64,000 bases of DNA from Ianthella basta (lineage: Eukaryota > Porifera > Demospongiae > Verongiida > Ianthellidae). The notes under the pieces were generated by a model, which saw only the letters and a program-made list of their open reading frames with translations, was not told where the DNA came from and did no database searches. The stretch is taken from positions 580,001 to 644,000 of the forward strand of contig OZ025884.1 in assembly GCA_964019415.1 (NCBI GenBank), in the 5' to 3' direction. This document shows, in pieces, positions 37,201 through 46,758 of the stretch (position 1 is its first letter; the number at the start of each line of letters is the position of its first letter). The position numbers were made by a program, and so were the translations under genes.

Positions 37201-40200
37201 AGAAGTGGCTCAACATCTCTTATTCGTAGTTTGTCCAGTTCAATGGTCACCTAAGAAGCTCTTTCCATTGGGGGCTGTTGTAGCAGTCCTGCCAAAAGGG
37301 AACTCAGAGCTGTATGCCTGCAAAGTGTTGGCCATTGAGCACCAGGTTCCTGACCTTGATACATCAGAGCCTGAGCAATACAAATTGCGTGGGTTGAAAG
37401 TGCCCTTGAAGGAGGACGACCTCCATGCTGTCTACACTGATGCCATTGGCATCGTGTCTAGAGGAGGCCACTCCAGTTTGGCTCTGTCAGTGGTTGAATT
37501 GGAAGACTGCTACAAAGTTGGTATTCATGTTTGCAATGCGGCTGACTTGGTTTCTACCTCAGATGAGTTTCATGAGTACACGTTTAACCAGTGGACTGCC
37601 ATGTTTGGCCAGTGCCAGGAAGAGATAGTATACTGCGCTGCCCTCCCTCATGGTGTTGAACAGGATTTGGTGGAGGCACTGAAATTCACTTGTGATGCTG
37701 CACAAAGGAGTATTACTTTAAAGGTGAATGTGTCAGCAACTGAACATGTCAAGTTAGTAAATGCAGTTACATCCAGAGAGCTTCTGAGATCACCTCAATG
37801 CATAGAGTTGGATGTATTGGGCCAGGGTTTTGAAGAGTCCACAGTGCAATGCGACACAATGCTAGATTTGCTGAACCTTCAGAAGCAGTTGTCAGATTTG
37901 TTGCAAAGTGGTGTGCAGGAAGGAAGTGAAGACAAAGCCCTGCAGGAAAAGTTAACAGTGTTGTATGCTGTGGCTGATAAGCTATGTTTTGACCGACAGG
38001 GCCACAGAGGCTACCCTGAGCTGCAACAGACACAACAAGCGTTCCTGTACCCAGAAGCCTGGAAGATGGTCCATGAACTAGTCACCTATGCACACATGGA
38101 AGCTGCAGATCATGTTGGAGATATGCCAGTGTTCCGCCATAAGACACTCCTGCAAGCACAGCGTCCACCACTTGATGAAAGCATGAAAGGAATTGCAAAT
38201 ATAAGCTTCTATCCAATATTGAGCCAAATTCCTTTCTTTAAGAAACTTGACTTGCCTGAGCAACATGGCCGCCATGTGCACCAGCCAGTTGTTTGTACCA
38301 TTTCACACTACGAGGACCTGATTAGAGCCTTAGCCTTAAAGAGGGTCAATGTTACAAGTATTCGGCAACTCTTGATGCAGCCTTGTCGATATCCTCAGCT
38401 GGGCATCTTAGAGGCAACAATCAAGGATGCACTTCCAAGAGAGGAATATGTGGTGAAGCGGATTTCTTCAAAGCCAAAAAAAGCCCACATTCCAGTTGCT
38501 GAGCTATTTGAGAAGGCTGGTGGGAAGCATCACAGCTTGCGAGCTGTTGTGGCTCCATACACCTCCCCATTTGATAGCATATTTGATATCTATGTTCAGT
38601 ACATGCTCACCAGAGCTATTCGGGATTCAGACTTGACTTCTGCAGAGACAGTGCAGGATTTTGGCCAAAGTGAAGAAGACAAACTGCAAGAGGGAAAGGA
38701 GGTCCAATGTCTTCATAGAATGACGAGGTTGTGCAACATTGCATTGGCTAATGCCAGACACTATGAATCATCTATGACCTCTGTGGACCTGGCTGTGTAT
38801 GCCCAGCACTCCTCCATCTGTGTAGAAGCCTTTATAAAGGGAATGGAAGATGAGACTATCCAGCTCTGCTATCCTGCTTCTAGTCTTCAAGGTATTGTTT
38901 CCATACAAACGATCAAAACCAAATTTGTCACTAAGTCAGAGAAATCAAGCTGTGCAGTGTACACAGCTAAAGTGACTTGTATTGATGGTTGCTGTGTCAC
39001 AAGAGATCTCAAGTACACACCTGCAGCTCAAGGGAAGGTAGGAGGGGGTGTTTCAATGGTGGTATTTTACCATGAAGAGGACCATTTGGGCAAATATAGC
39101 ATTGTGCCAGAGTATGAGCATCCTATTGTAGATTTATCCGCTCACAGTGTAAAATTGGCAATGCAATTTGTACAGAATTCCACAGGGAAGGCTGCACTTA
39201 AACTGGTACGAGTGCTCAAGGAAGAACAGCGACAGCAGTCTAAAGACACTGCCCCAGAAAAAGATTTACCTGCACTAGAGCAAGGACCTTCCCGTGATCT
39301 CATCCAAGAAGCTCCATTTTACATTCTCAATGTGCCATTCCTTCTCCAGAGTGGCCAAGTGGTGAAGGTCTGGCTGAGAACAGATGTGAATGAGTATGTC
39401 CTTACGCCTAAGCCACAGCTGGTTGAGCTGAACCAAGATGTGCGTATTTGCCTTGAGCACAACTCGGACATTCAAGCATGCTTCACTCAGTGTGCTTTTG
39501 CTGAGTCCTCCACACTTCAGTACTCCTCCTGTGAGATATATTTCAGGATTTGGGAGGAGCTGGTTCGCGCTGAGGCTGCCACAAACAGCGTTGGGGGCAA
39601 AGAACAGTTCCTGTTCAAAGATTTTGAGTTGAAGTTTAGTGGCTTTCGTATCCCAGCAGATAGCACCAGCAGTGACTATTATTGTCCTGTAGGAGACATT
39701 TGGGCCATACTTCCAAGAGAGTTTCTGGCCAACAGGCAAGATATCCTGCCAGTTGAGCAGGGCTGCTTCGCCTGCATCCGGTTTGACGTGGAACTGAAGG
39801 AAAAGGAAGATCGTGCTCTGCTAGAGAAGCACAAGGACCTTCTCCACTCAAGTGCTGCTGACAATCACATCCGAACTGTGATGCACATGGTGGTGAATCA
39901 TGTGAAACAGGTGGAGGAAAGGGAGGAGGAGGGAGAAGAGGTCAGGATGACCTTAGAGGAGAGGGTGATTAATGCCGATCTTAAGGTAATCTTTCTCATG
40001 CACAAGATACTTGCATGAAGTTAGCATGCAGTGCATATGTAATAGCTGTCTTTTTTCTTCTGCTGCCTGTCTTCTGCATATCTCATGCATGTCACATTAT
40101 GTAGAGTATGTATAACATGATGGAATCTATAGTAAATATGCTTATCTATTGCATCAATGATCCTAACATGATTTAAACTAATTGTCAGCATGCATATATT

Positions 40201-43200
40201 ATCCCTGAATGTGTTTTATACCTTACAAGGTTGAATTCAAATTTGTTGGTCGCCACAATGCTCGTGTGTCTCCGCTAATGAAAGATGTACTGGAGAAGAA
40301 GAAGCCACGCTGTGAGATGCAGCTGTTTCCGATGTTTCTGCCAATCAAGTGAGTAGTGCAATGTACAGACAACAATTTTGATGACTTCCTGCTAATGAAA
40401 TTCACCGACATTGCTGCCCATTTTTTTCCATGCAGGAGGGTATACCACAGCCTAAGACATTTGGAGCGTAAACTACCAAGTGGTTCCATTGGAGAGAGCG
40501 TGATGCTAGGAAGTGTTGACCAACTTGTGGGACGCAATGGATACTGTAAGTGTGCAAGTGTACGTGGCTGTTATGCTACCATCAACTGGACAGTGTGTAG
40601 AAGCACTCAATCCACCTAATGCATACAACCATGCATGGGGATTCCCCTAGTTCCTTGACCTCCCCAGTAATTCCTGCATAGCTGCCATGTTTTTCCACCA
40701 CCACCATGAACATTAATTGAATTAAGATGAAACCACTTTGAACTTTTTCACTTATTTATGGTATCACAAAATATAATATACTGCCAAATATAATATAGTT
40801 CATTAAGACAGCAAATTATAAGCTATAATAAACTGGCAATGTCAATAAAATTAAAAGCTAAATAATATAGAAGAAGAGGCTCATTGCTACGTTGTTCAAT
40901 GTAAGCGAATAGTTTGTGGGCAATACGTAGCAGATTATTCAACAACTGAATGCAGGTCATTTCAGCCCGAAGGCCTTCGGCAGCTGCGTACAAAAGAGTT
41001 TTGTATACAGCTGACGAAGGCCTTCGGGCCGAAACGTCCTGCATTCAGTTTTTGAATATTCTGCTACGTATTGCCCACAAACTATTCGCTTACATAAAAG
41101 CAAAATGGTGCACTCATGTATGTGCGCCCACATTGAGCACACGTACCCTCTTGCCTTTTGTCAATGAAACTACACAGCTACAGACTGCATATCTCTTGTT
41201 GTTCATATTGCCCGCCCACTTATTGGATCAATCAATGCTGTGATTGCTGCCATGGCAGTGGGATATAAAATTTATGTGTATTTTGTACAACATGCTCCAC
41301 TTAATGACACTGTTTCTTTGGATCTACAGCACACACTCATGTTGTAGTTGCATAACTAGTGATTCTACTTTGTTGTTATCCTCCAGCCAAGTACAGCAGA
41401 GAATTGAGTGACCATAAGAAGCTCTTGAAGCTCCTGCAGGATCTTAATGTGCTGTATCACCAGGGAGAAGGTGGACGCACACTACTGAATGAAGAGCAAA
41501 TAACAGCACTGGTATTCTCTTTGATGAATAAATTCCAGCTCATTCAAGGGCCCCCAGGTGAAGCGTTTGCCATGATATGACATTGTCATGTATTGTAATT
41601 TCAGTACCCCACTTACATACATAATTGCAGTCTTGAGTTTCAACCTTTGTCTGGTGTGCATGTACGTGCAGGTACTGGGAAGAGCATCACTGGAGCCCAC
41701 ATTGCATATACCTTTGTCCTCCTGAATAAGATGAGTGCTGCTGCAGAAGCTGCAACAGCCGGTGAATTTATTGGTTCAACAATGGCAGACAGTGAAGCCG
41801 ATCTGCCTCATCTGAAGTGTGTCCTCTACTGTGGACCGTCCAATGTCTCTGTGGATGTAGTTTTGAGTAAGTTTCAATTGCTCTGCATATGTGCTGTCTC
41901 ATGCATGATTTCATTCAGCATTCTACTCTGCATTTTGCATAACATTATACGTACATTATACTACAGCTCACCTGCATCAGCTCACCAAAAGCTCTGCAAA
42001 GCGCGTTCGCATTCTCCGCATGTATGGGAAGTCAATTGAGACTCTGTACTACGAGGGCCCATACTACGACCCAGATCTCTTTGTGAAGAAAGACAAGTAT
42101 GACATTGATGAAGAACTTAGACAATATGCACTCCATGAAAAGGTGCACTCTAGAGAAGAAATCAAGAAGCAAAATGATAAGTTTGCTGAATTGCATAAGA
42201 ATGGTTTGATACCTACTGCAGAGGAAAGGTTTCAGTACCGTGAGCTGATTCGCCAAGCTGAGGAAGATGTTATCAAGAAAGGGCAGTTTGACATAGTTCT
42301 CTGCACATGTAACGAGACTGCTGGGTATAGATTTAAGAGTAACATAGCTCCTATTCAATGCATCATTGATGAAGCTGGGATGACTATGGAGCCTGAGGCG
42401 GTGGTAGCTCTTTCACAGGCTGAGCAAGTTGTGCTGATTGGTGACCACATGCAGCTGCAGCCCGTTGTGAAGAACCGCACTGCAGGTGATAATGGACTGA
42501 GGGTATCCCTTTTTGAGCGGTATGCAAATTTGTTAAAGAGGGAGTTTCCAGAAGGCTGTCCCAACTTTCAGCGGCTTATACAGCAGTACCGAATGGTGAG
42601 CAGTTACTGCTTGCATGACATTGTGAATGTGGTAAGAATTGTGCATTCTTAGTCTCAGAACTGTATCCTACTCTTATAGGTCCAGTCCATTTGTGATTTC
42701 CCATCCCATCAATTTTACGATGGACAATTGAAGACTGTTCGTGAGGAGATTAGCATGACACCCGCTGAGTTTTGGCCTCGGTCACCAGGTGCGTGTGGAA
42801 AGATAAGGAACAGGCATACTTATGTATACAAGAGGCATGTGTTCACCTACTTACATGCACGTATGCCTACTTTGAGTTGCTGCCATTGTCTTGTCTGTCA
42901 GATCCTCTAGCATTTGTTAACATTGTTGGCAAAGAGGAGGATGCTGAAAAGGAAGAAGATATGAAAACGTCCAAAATGAATGAGAAAGAAGCCCAGGCAG
43001 TTGTAAGTGTCACAGTCCCCGTCTCCTTCATATCTGTTGAAGATTGAGTATATTAGTCTTCTGCTTTTGTGAGAATTGCTATTTGTGTGTCTGTGGAAAT
43101 CATCTGTCAAAGTGATGTGATGATTATTGTGTATATATGATGCACACGTTTTATATTTAGGCATACTTTATCACTATAGGTGAATGTTGTTGAAGCCCTT

Positions 43201-46200
43201 GATAAACTGACACATTCCAAGTCCAGTATTGCAGTAATTACTCCGTACAAGGCACAGAAGAAGCTCATTGAAGGAAGGCTAAACATGAAAGCTGACTGGC
43301 GTGTCCAGACAATAGCTGATAGTCAAGGTGGGGTATACCTATTGCATACATGAACACAGTATATATAATTGGCTGTTAATGTCATTTATTGTGACTTGCC
43401 TGGGCAGATCAAAGGGATTTGGAGTACATTTTATTGCATAATCCTGCAGCGTGCTTAATGGCTGTTCTATATGGAAGTTAAAGAATGCTAGTGTGCCATA
43501 AAGTACGCTAGCAAGAAATGCAAGCACTCAAACTCCTTACTTACAATTTTAGAGTTATCCTGTCCAGTGCGGTCTACTGAGATCGCGAATTACAAAAGTT
43601 CCTTTTCACTTCTGCCGAAGTGTGACCGCCACTCTGTAAGTGAAAGCCTAGCCTGCTACCCATCCTTCGCTTCTGAAAGGCAGCAACAAGTGCTCTAACG
43701 ACAGAGGGAGGGTGCTTCGCTAGTCCATTTGGTGTCTCTTGAACTGGCAGTCCGAGCGGGCATCTTTGCACTGGCTAGCTAGCTAGCCGAAGGGACAGCA
43801 ACAATGGCAGCAAATCGTTGTTCTTCTGCAATGATAAAAAGAACAACGCGTAGCTCGTACCTGTTCTATTGAGGCTCATTGAGAGTCTTCTTGCCATCAA
43901 AGGAGAGATTTTGCCCACTGCTGCTACAGCTATTCACTTTGCTCTTTCTTCCCTTCTGACCAGAATGTGAGGCAAGTTTGAATGGAGTCAACCAATCAGA
44001 TTAGAGATGATACAATAGAATCAACCAAATAAGGCTTGCAGATGATGTAATCGGAAAATGGAAAACTGAAGGCAGACCGTCCACCCACGCAATTCACAAT
44101 AAACCACTTAAAGTTGGTTAGGAGTCCCTTATGGGATTTATGGCACAAGAGGTGAGGTTGGGTTGCCTGATACAGCACTCGGCTTCACCTCGTGCTGTAT
44201 CAGGAAACCCGAACCCTAAGTAATACTTACTGTATAGCACGCATTTCATGAGTACATCCATGAGTACTAAGTTATTCAGTTGCTGTTTTGCATTGCTTTT
44301 CAGGCAGTGAAGCAGATTTTGTAGTCCTCTCTATGGTGAGGTCCAAGCCCTTGAAGCAGATAAAGGACAAAACAGCAGTGTTTGCTGACAGAAAGTGGAG
44401 GATGGAGAATTTGGGAATTGTTGCTGACAGCCACCATCTTTGTGTGGCATTGACCAGAGCTCGGTTTGGGCTAGTCATCATTGGTGAGTTCTAATGCAGT
44501 ACTCTCTTGACACGAACTTTTCATTTAATCAGTCTTGATATACAGTAATGGCAAAGTCTATGTCTAGTAAAAACAAAGTGACTTGCGAAAGTGGACCAAA
44601 GGAATTTTATATTGCATAATCCTATAGCGTACTTTATTGTTCATAATCCTACAGCGTGCTTTATTGCTGTTCTTTAACTTCCTATAGAGTGACTTGCGTG
44701 GGCAGATCAAAGGAATTTTGAGTACATTATAATGCATAATCTTGCAGCGTGCTTTATGGCTGTTCTTTATGGAAGTTAAAGAACGCTAGGAGTGCCATAA
44801 AGAACTCGAGCAAGAAACGCAAGCACTCAAACTTCCTCCTTACGCTATTAAGCGTGGATTCTGTCCAGTGTGGTCTGACCGAGATCGCGAATTACAAAAG
44901 TTCCTTTTCATTTCTGCCGAAGTGTGACCTCGCCACTCCGTAGGTTCAAGCCTAGCCTGCTACCCATCCTTCACTTCTGAAAGGTGGCAACAAGTGCTCT
45001 AATGGCAGAGAAAGGGTGCTTCGCTAGTCCTTTTTGTGGCTCTTGAACTGGCAGTCCGAGCAGGCATCTGCGCACTAGCTAGCTAGCTAGCTAGCTAGCC
45101 AAAGGGATAGTAACAACGGCAGCAAATAGTTGTTCTTCTGCTATGATAAAAAGAACATAGCGCAGCTCAGACTTGTTCTATTAAGGCGCATTTAGAGTCT
45201 TCTTGCAAGCGAAGGAGCGTTTTCGCCCACTACTGCTACAGCTACTCGCTTCGCTCTATACCTTCCTTCTGACCAGAATGCGAGGCAAGTTTGAATGGAG
45301 TCAGCCAATCGGATTACAGATGACGCAATAGAATCACCCAAATATGGCTTGCAGATGACGCAATTGGAAAATGGAAGACTGAAGGCCAACCGTCCGCCTG
45401 CGCAAGTCACTCTATATTATTTAAAGTGGGCTAGGAGTGCTTTACGCGATTTATGGCACTCGGTGTGGGGGTCTTGTTGCGTCGTCAGCAACTCGACCCC
45501 CACACCTCGGGCCATAAATCGCGTAAAGCACTCCTAGCCCACTTTAAGTAACATTTAAGTAACACTAGGGTGCTAAAAAGGGTGCTAACAGGAAACACAT
45601 GCTCTCTGACGCCTTCCTTACACTTTAAAGTGTAGATCCTGTGGTCTGTATACTAAGATGGCAAATTTTGAAAGTTCATCTTCGTTTCTGCTGAAGTGGA
45701 GCTACCTCGCTGCTCTGTTAAGTTAAAGTCTAGCCTGTTAACCATCCTCCGCTTCAGAAAGGGCTGCAACAAGTGCTCTATAATGGGACTGTAGAGGGAG
45801 GGCACTTTGCTAGTCCCCTTTTGCGTCTCTTGAATTCACCATCCAAGTGGGTGTTTTCACATTAGCTAGCTAGCCAAAGGCACAGCAACCACGGCAGCAA
45901 ATGCTTGTTCTTCCTCGGTGACTAAAAACCAAAGTGCTGCTTTGGTGTTAAGGTTGATTGAAAGACTTCACGCCAGCAGAGGAGCGTTTTTGCCCACTGC
46001 TGCTACAGCTGCTTGCTTTGTCCTTCCTTCCTCCTGATCAGAATGTGTTGTAAGTTTGAAAGAAATCAACCAATTGGATTGCAGATGATGTGATGGAATC
46101 AACCAAATAAGGCTGGCAGATGATGCAATTGGAAAATGGAAGACTAACAGGCCAACCGTCAGTCCACACAAGTCATACCTTACGTGATCTTGGGCAATGG

Positions 46201-46758
46201 GCGTTGGGTATCGTTGTGTGATAAAGCACTCGGCTTTACCCTGTGCTTTATCAACAACTCGACCCCCACACCGCGAACCATAAACTGTGTTAGACACTCC
46301 TAGCCCACTTTAATTAAAGTAACAATAATTTTATATATCAGTGTGTGAGTATATGTGTGTATATACGTACCATAGTGTTCTATATTCATTTGCCTATATA
46401 TGTTTAAATATGGTGCATGTTTGATGTTTGTGTCTCCCCCATCACAGGCAACAAAACCCTGCTCTCATATAATCATGTATGGAATGAGCTGATACGTCAC
46501 TACACAGAGTGCAGGTATGTTGTTGATGAACAGTGGGCCGAAAGAGCGCTGGAAAAAGCTAAACTGGTATCCCGGAAGCCACCACCCCCTCCACCCAGCA
46601 GAAAGGACAAGCCCACTCCCAGGCAGCAAGGTGACAAAGTAGCAGAAATGATTTCAGAGAATCTAAAAGCTCTTGTTAAGTTTGAGGAAGAAGGTACTCG
46701 AAGAAAGCCACAAATGCTGCAAAAGTTGCGGAAACAGAAGGTTTCTGCAGCATCATGA
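16271..46758 (+). CDS. HELZ2-like: Gene B: CARD-like/HELZ2-like giant helicase, complete, 29 exons, about 3,558 aa
   Basis: Exons: 16271-16295, 17413-17708, 24145-25176, 25276-25335, 25550-25638, 25724-25994, 26156-26540, 26613-26701, 27411-27543, 27629-27750, 27841-28006, 28380-28699, 28772-28819, 29979-30115, 30197-31250, 31508-31705, 35183-35431, 35960-36068, 36165-39985, 40230-40348, 40436-40545, 41387-41557, 41672-41866, 41967-42595, 42680-42788, 42902-43002, 43180-43327, 44304-44483, 46448-46758. All are GT-AG and phase-compatible; total 10,677 nt. Domain order: CARD-like (aa 15-105), conserved region X (140-451), linker, zinc block (795-995), SF1 helicase 1 (1058-1650), RNB-like (about 1900-2480), SF1 helicase 2 (2950-3460), basic tail. 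The helicase-RNB-helicase half is HELZ2, an interferon-induced factor in vertebrates. Exon 6 could instead end at 25766 (76 codons shorter, still in frame). Exon 1 is chosen because the phase-1 ATG exon after the conserved promoter fits exon 2, as in paralogues A and C. Confidence 0.87.
16618..16900 (+). mobile_element. Element with one hammerhead-like motif and a 19-bp target duplication
   Basis: The direct repeat ACATATAAGACATGATGGG lies at 16599-16617 and 16901-16919. Inside, inverted arms of about 45 bp (GGGGGAAGTTAACGAGCTTC and its complement) enclose a single plus-strand motif at 16785-16812: CTGATGA, stem GATC/GATC, GAAACGTC. It is in intron 1 of gene B. A long TSD with internal ribozyme-like sequence fits Penelope-like or related retroelements. 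Confidence 0.75.
17413..17708 (+). other. Gene B exon 2: CARD-like death-fold domain
   Basis: The exon encodes about 98 residues: FLSDVNAKEIAEDA, then LFDHLVEDTTIEGVRKLC, then GYTKMIAFGNKLLKKLK. Six predicted amphipathic helices and the hydrophobic spacing (L..V.A..IA..A, I.P..V...I, LF.HL, L..LC.IM, GY..M..FG..LL) fit the death-fold superfamily, nearest to CARD. Gene A (8784-8516) and gene C (58079-58347) have the same exon. Such domains self-associate to assemble signalling complexes. CARD rather than DEATH or DED is my best guess, not certain. Confidence 0.65.
18121..18235. mobile_element. Small foldback element in intron 2 of gene B
   Basis: GGCACTTCG at the left pairs with CGAAGTGCC at the right. 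AGGGTTTAGTGA pairs imperfectly with TTCACTAGACCCT further in. It is non-coding. Intron 2 (17709-24144) also holds a G-run at 17806-17817 and the hairpin family at 18917-18980. Confidence 0.5.
19738..21230 (-). mobile_element. Decayed Crypton-like (DUF3504 tyrosine recombinase) element, copy 1
   Basis: Minus-strand peptides NGLNFNFRSGDEHRVLNMSQ (21060-20960) and, in other frames, GDRCHVQLMKKHLSKLP, IFYWKP, then KPWYDSQPVGHNVM (20770-20660) match the order of conserved blocks in Crypton/KCTD1-type recombinases (RSGDEHR ... CPV.....KLP ... FY..P ... WY.....G.N). Frame changes between blocks show it is broken. It lies in intron 2 of gene B. A second copy of the whole sequence follows in the same orientation. 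Confidence 0.65.
21822..23350 (-). mobile_element. Decayed Crypton-like element, copy 2 (direct repeat of copy 1)
   Basis: From AGGAGTGCGCAAAAATTCAG onward it repeats copy 1 at high identity with small indels. The block FYYHGLNFMLRSGDEHRDLK (23220-23160) is better preserved than in copy 1, but the ORF is still interrupted. The pair sit about 2.1 kb apart as a tandem duplication. Between 23350 and 24144 I see no gene. Confidence 0.65.
24145..25176 (+). other. Gene B exon 3: uncharacterised conserved region X (about 310 aa)
   Basis: A serine/lysine-rich N-terminal segment (NTSRKRSPSRSSHTSKRTK, NLS-like) precedes a helix-rich region. Its most conserved part among A, B and C is TVYW, then FWPLLEHRVLSLKLKGV, then LRGRHVSYLIRNALQTRQDL. 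I recognise no named domain. The following 60- and 89-nt exons (VFTRQFHALVGLGVS; NADTVRRKTVYRKFVQS) extend it and are nearly identical in gene C, so it may be a compact module of about 360 residues. Confidence 0.7.
26711..27374. mobile_element. TIR element in intron 8 of gene B
   Basis: The ends GTGCATGGAAAAGGTAA (left) and TTGCCTTTTCCATGCAC (right) are inverted repeats flanked by GTAC/TGTA-like bases. Internal inverted blocks built on GTTAACCGTT and AACGGTAACC also pair. It is non-coding and accounts for nearly the whole intron. Confidence 0.65.
27629..28699 (+). other. Gene B exons 10-12: cysteine-rich CCCH zinc-finger block
   Basis: Exon 10 has FALICGQCLEQL and PLGTCKNKGH. Exon 11 has a CCCH finger with spacing C-x5-C-x5-C-x3-H (Cys864, Cys870, Cys876, His880) followed by the ELGYW motif typical of ZC3H7/HELZ2 fingers. 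Exon 12 has LCLDCRCQAAE and a second finger, ICDDRTECSSPHH followed by LNQW. Gene A has all three exons at 1305-98. CCCH fingers of this type usually bind RNA. Part of the HHR-like foldback element lies in the intron between exons 11 and 12. Confidence 0.8.
28041..28275. mobile_element. Foldback retroelement with hammerhead-like motifs, copy 2 (13-bp TSD)
   Basis: This is the same element as at 14806 and is flanked by CAGAATTTACAAA at 28028-28040 and 28276-28288. The minus-arm motif lies at 28090-28122. The plus-arm motif at 28159-28191 ends in GTT instead of GTC. It is in intron 11 of gene B. Confidence 0.82.
29488..29938 (+). mobile_element. Repeat element containing a 21-bp tandem array, copy 1
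   Basis: Ends share TCATGCC/GGCATGA. At 29646-29757 a roughly 21-bp unit (AAATCG-C-TCATCGAACG type) repeats five times with variation. A poly-G run (29912-29924) lies near the right end. The inverted second copy lies at 56185-56560. It is in intron 13 of gene B. Confidence 0.6.
31709..35057 (+). mobile_element. pogo/Tigger-like transposon with TIRs of about 380 bp, inside gene B intron 16
   Basis: Left arm 31709-32088 reappears reverse-complemented at 34678-35057 at very high identity, for example GGCATCAATAATCGGAAGTC at the outer end. TA duplications flank it (31707-31708, 35058-35059). It holds one apparently intact two-exon transposase. Near-identical arms and an intact gene suggest a recent insertion. 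It lies exactly in the splice donor after exon 16. Confidence 0.9.
32375..34596 (+). CDS. pogo/Tigger-like DDE transposase with C-terminal PHD finger (about 707 aa, two exons)
   Basis: Exons 32375-34112 and 34211-34596 join in frame (phase 1, donor GTACAG, acceptor TCTCTGTAG). Features in order: pipsqueak-type helix-turn-helix (AAAEEYGVPKSTLYDKVTGK), CENP-B-like DNA-binding region, DDE core (FNCDETGMP, LLLLDGHSSH, LQPLDNGIF), a charged coiled-coil (KKEEKKRMKEEEKERKRIE), and a PHD-like finger (CGHPKARKWVQCDHCPRWYH ... CPAC). The protein has no stops or frameshifts. It is distinct from the transposase at 10184 but shares the added PHD finger. Start: first ATG of the frame; a later start at 32551 is possible. 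Confidence 0.88.
36165..39985 (+). other. Gene B exon 19: RNB-like domain, catalytic residues replaced
   Basis: This 3.8-kb exon follows helicase 1. FIPVDKKSPRLMNLPHVP, LALSVVELEDCYKVGIHVCN and APYTSPFDSIFDIYVQYML align with successive conserved stretches of RNB (RNase II/R) domains, as in HELZ2. In active RNBs the first stretch reads like IDP....D.DDALS. Here the equivalent (aa 2022-2037) is GIVSRGGHSSLALSV, with no aspartates. TSP is kept, but the RRY-type arginines are changed. The fold may be retained for RNA binding without exonuclease activity. Alignment is by eye. Confidence 0.65.
40897..41096 (+). mobile_element. Foldback element with hammerhead-like motif in intron 21 of gene B
   Basis: Arms of about 85 bp pair (GTAAGCGAATAGTTTGTGGG and its complement). 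The plus arm has CTGACGA, a GGCC-TTCG-GGCC stem and GAAACGTC at 41011-41038. The left-arm copy is degenerate (GCCGA, GAAATGAC). I saw no clear target duplication. Confidence 0.65.
41387..46758 (+). other. Gene B SF1 helicase 2 and C-terminal tail (exons 22-29)
   Basis: Walker A GPPGTGKS is split by an intron between exons 22 and 23 (aa 2999-3006). Motif II is IIDEAGM (Asp3201, Glu3202). Motif III is LIGDHMQLQPVV, followed by SLFERY. Motif IV is QQYRM and VQSICDFPSHQFYDG. Motif V is GSEADFVVLSMVRS and motif VI is VALTRARFGLVIIG. The DEAGM variant and SLFERY are typical of the second HELZ2 helicase. The last exon ends in a proline/lysine-rich tail (KPPPPPPSRKDK). Confidence 0.88.
43394..46325. 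repeat. Three diverged direct repeats of about 0.75-0.9 kb in introns 27 and 28 of gene B
   Basis: Copies at about 43394-44215, 44691-45560 and 45590-46325 share blocks such as CTTGC-TGGGCAGATCAAAGG (not found in copy 3), the GCTAGCTAGCTAGCC run, CCCACTGCTGCTACAGCT and the segment before GCAAGTTTGAATGGAGTC. Copy 2 ends in a nearly perfect palindrome (45419-45548) around GACCCCCACAC; copies 1 and 3 end in related loops (GCACTCGGCTT). No coding content. Exon 28 (44304-44483) lies between copies 1 and 2. Confidence 0.7.

Noticed and set aside
43394-46325. CRISPR-like or regularly spaced repeat array
   Set aside because: The units are about 0.8 kb, diverged and palindromic in a eukaryotic intron, so they are transposon-like repeats.
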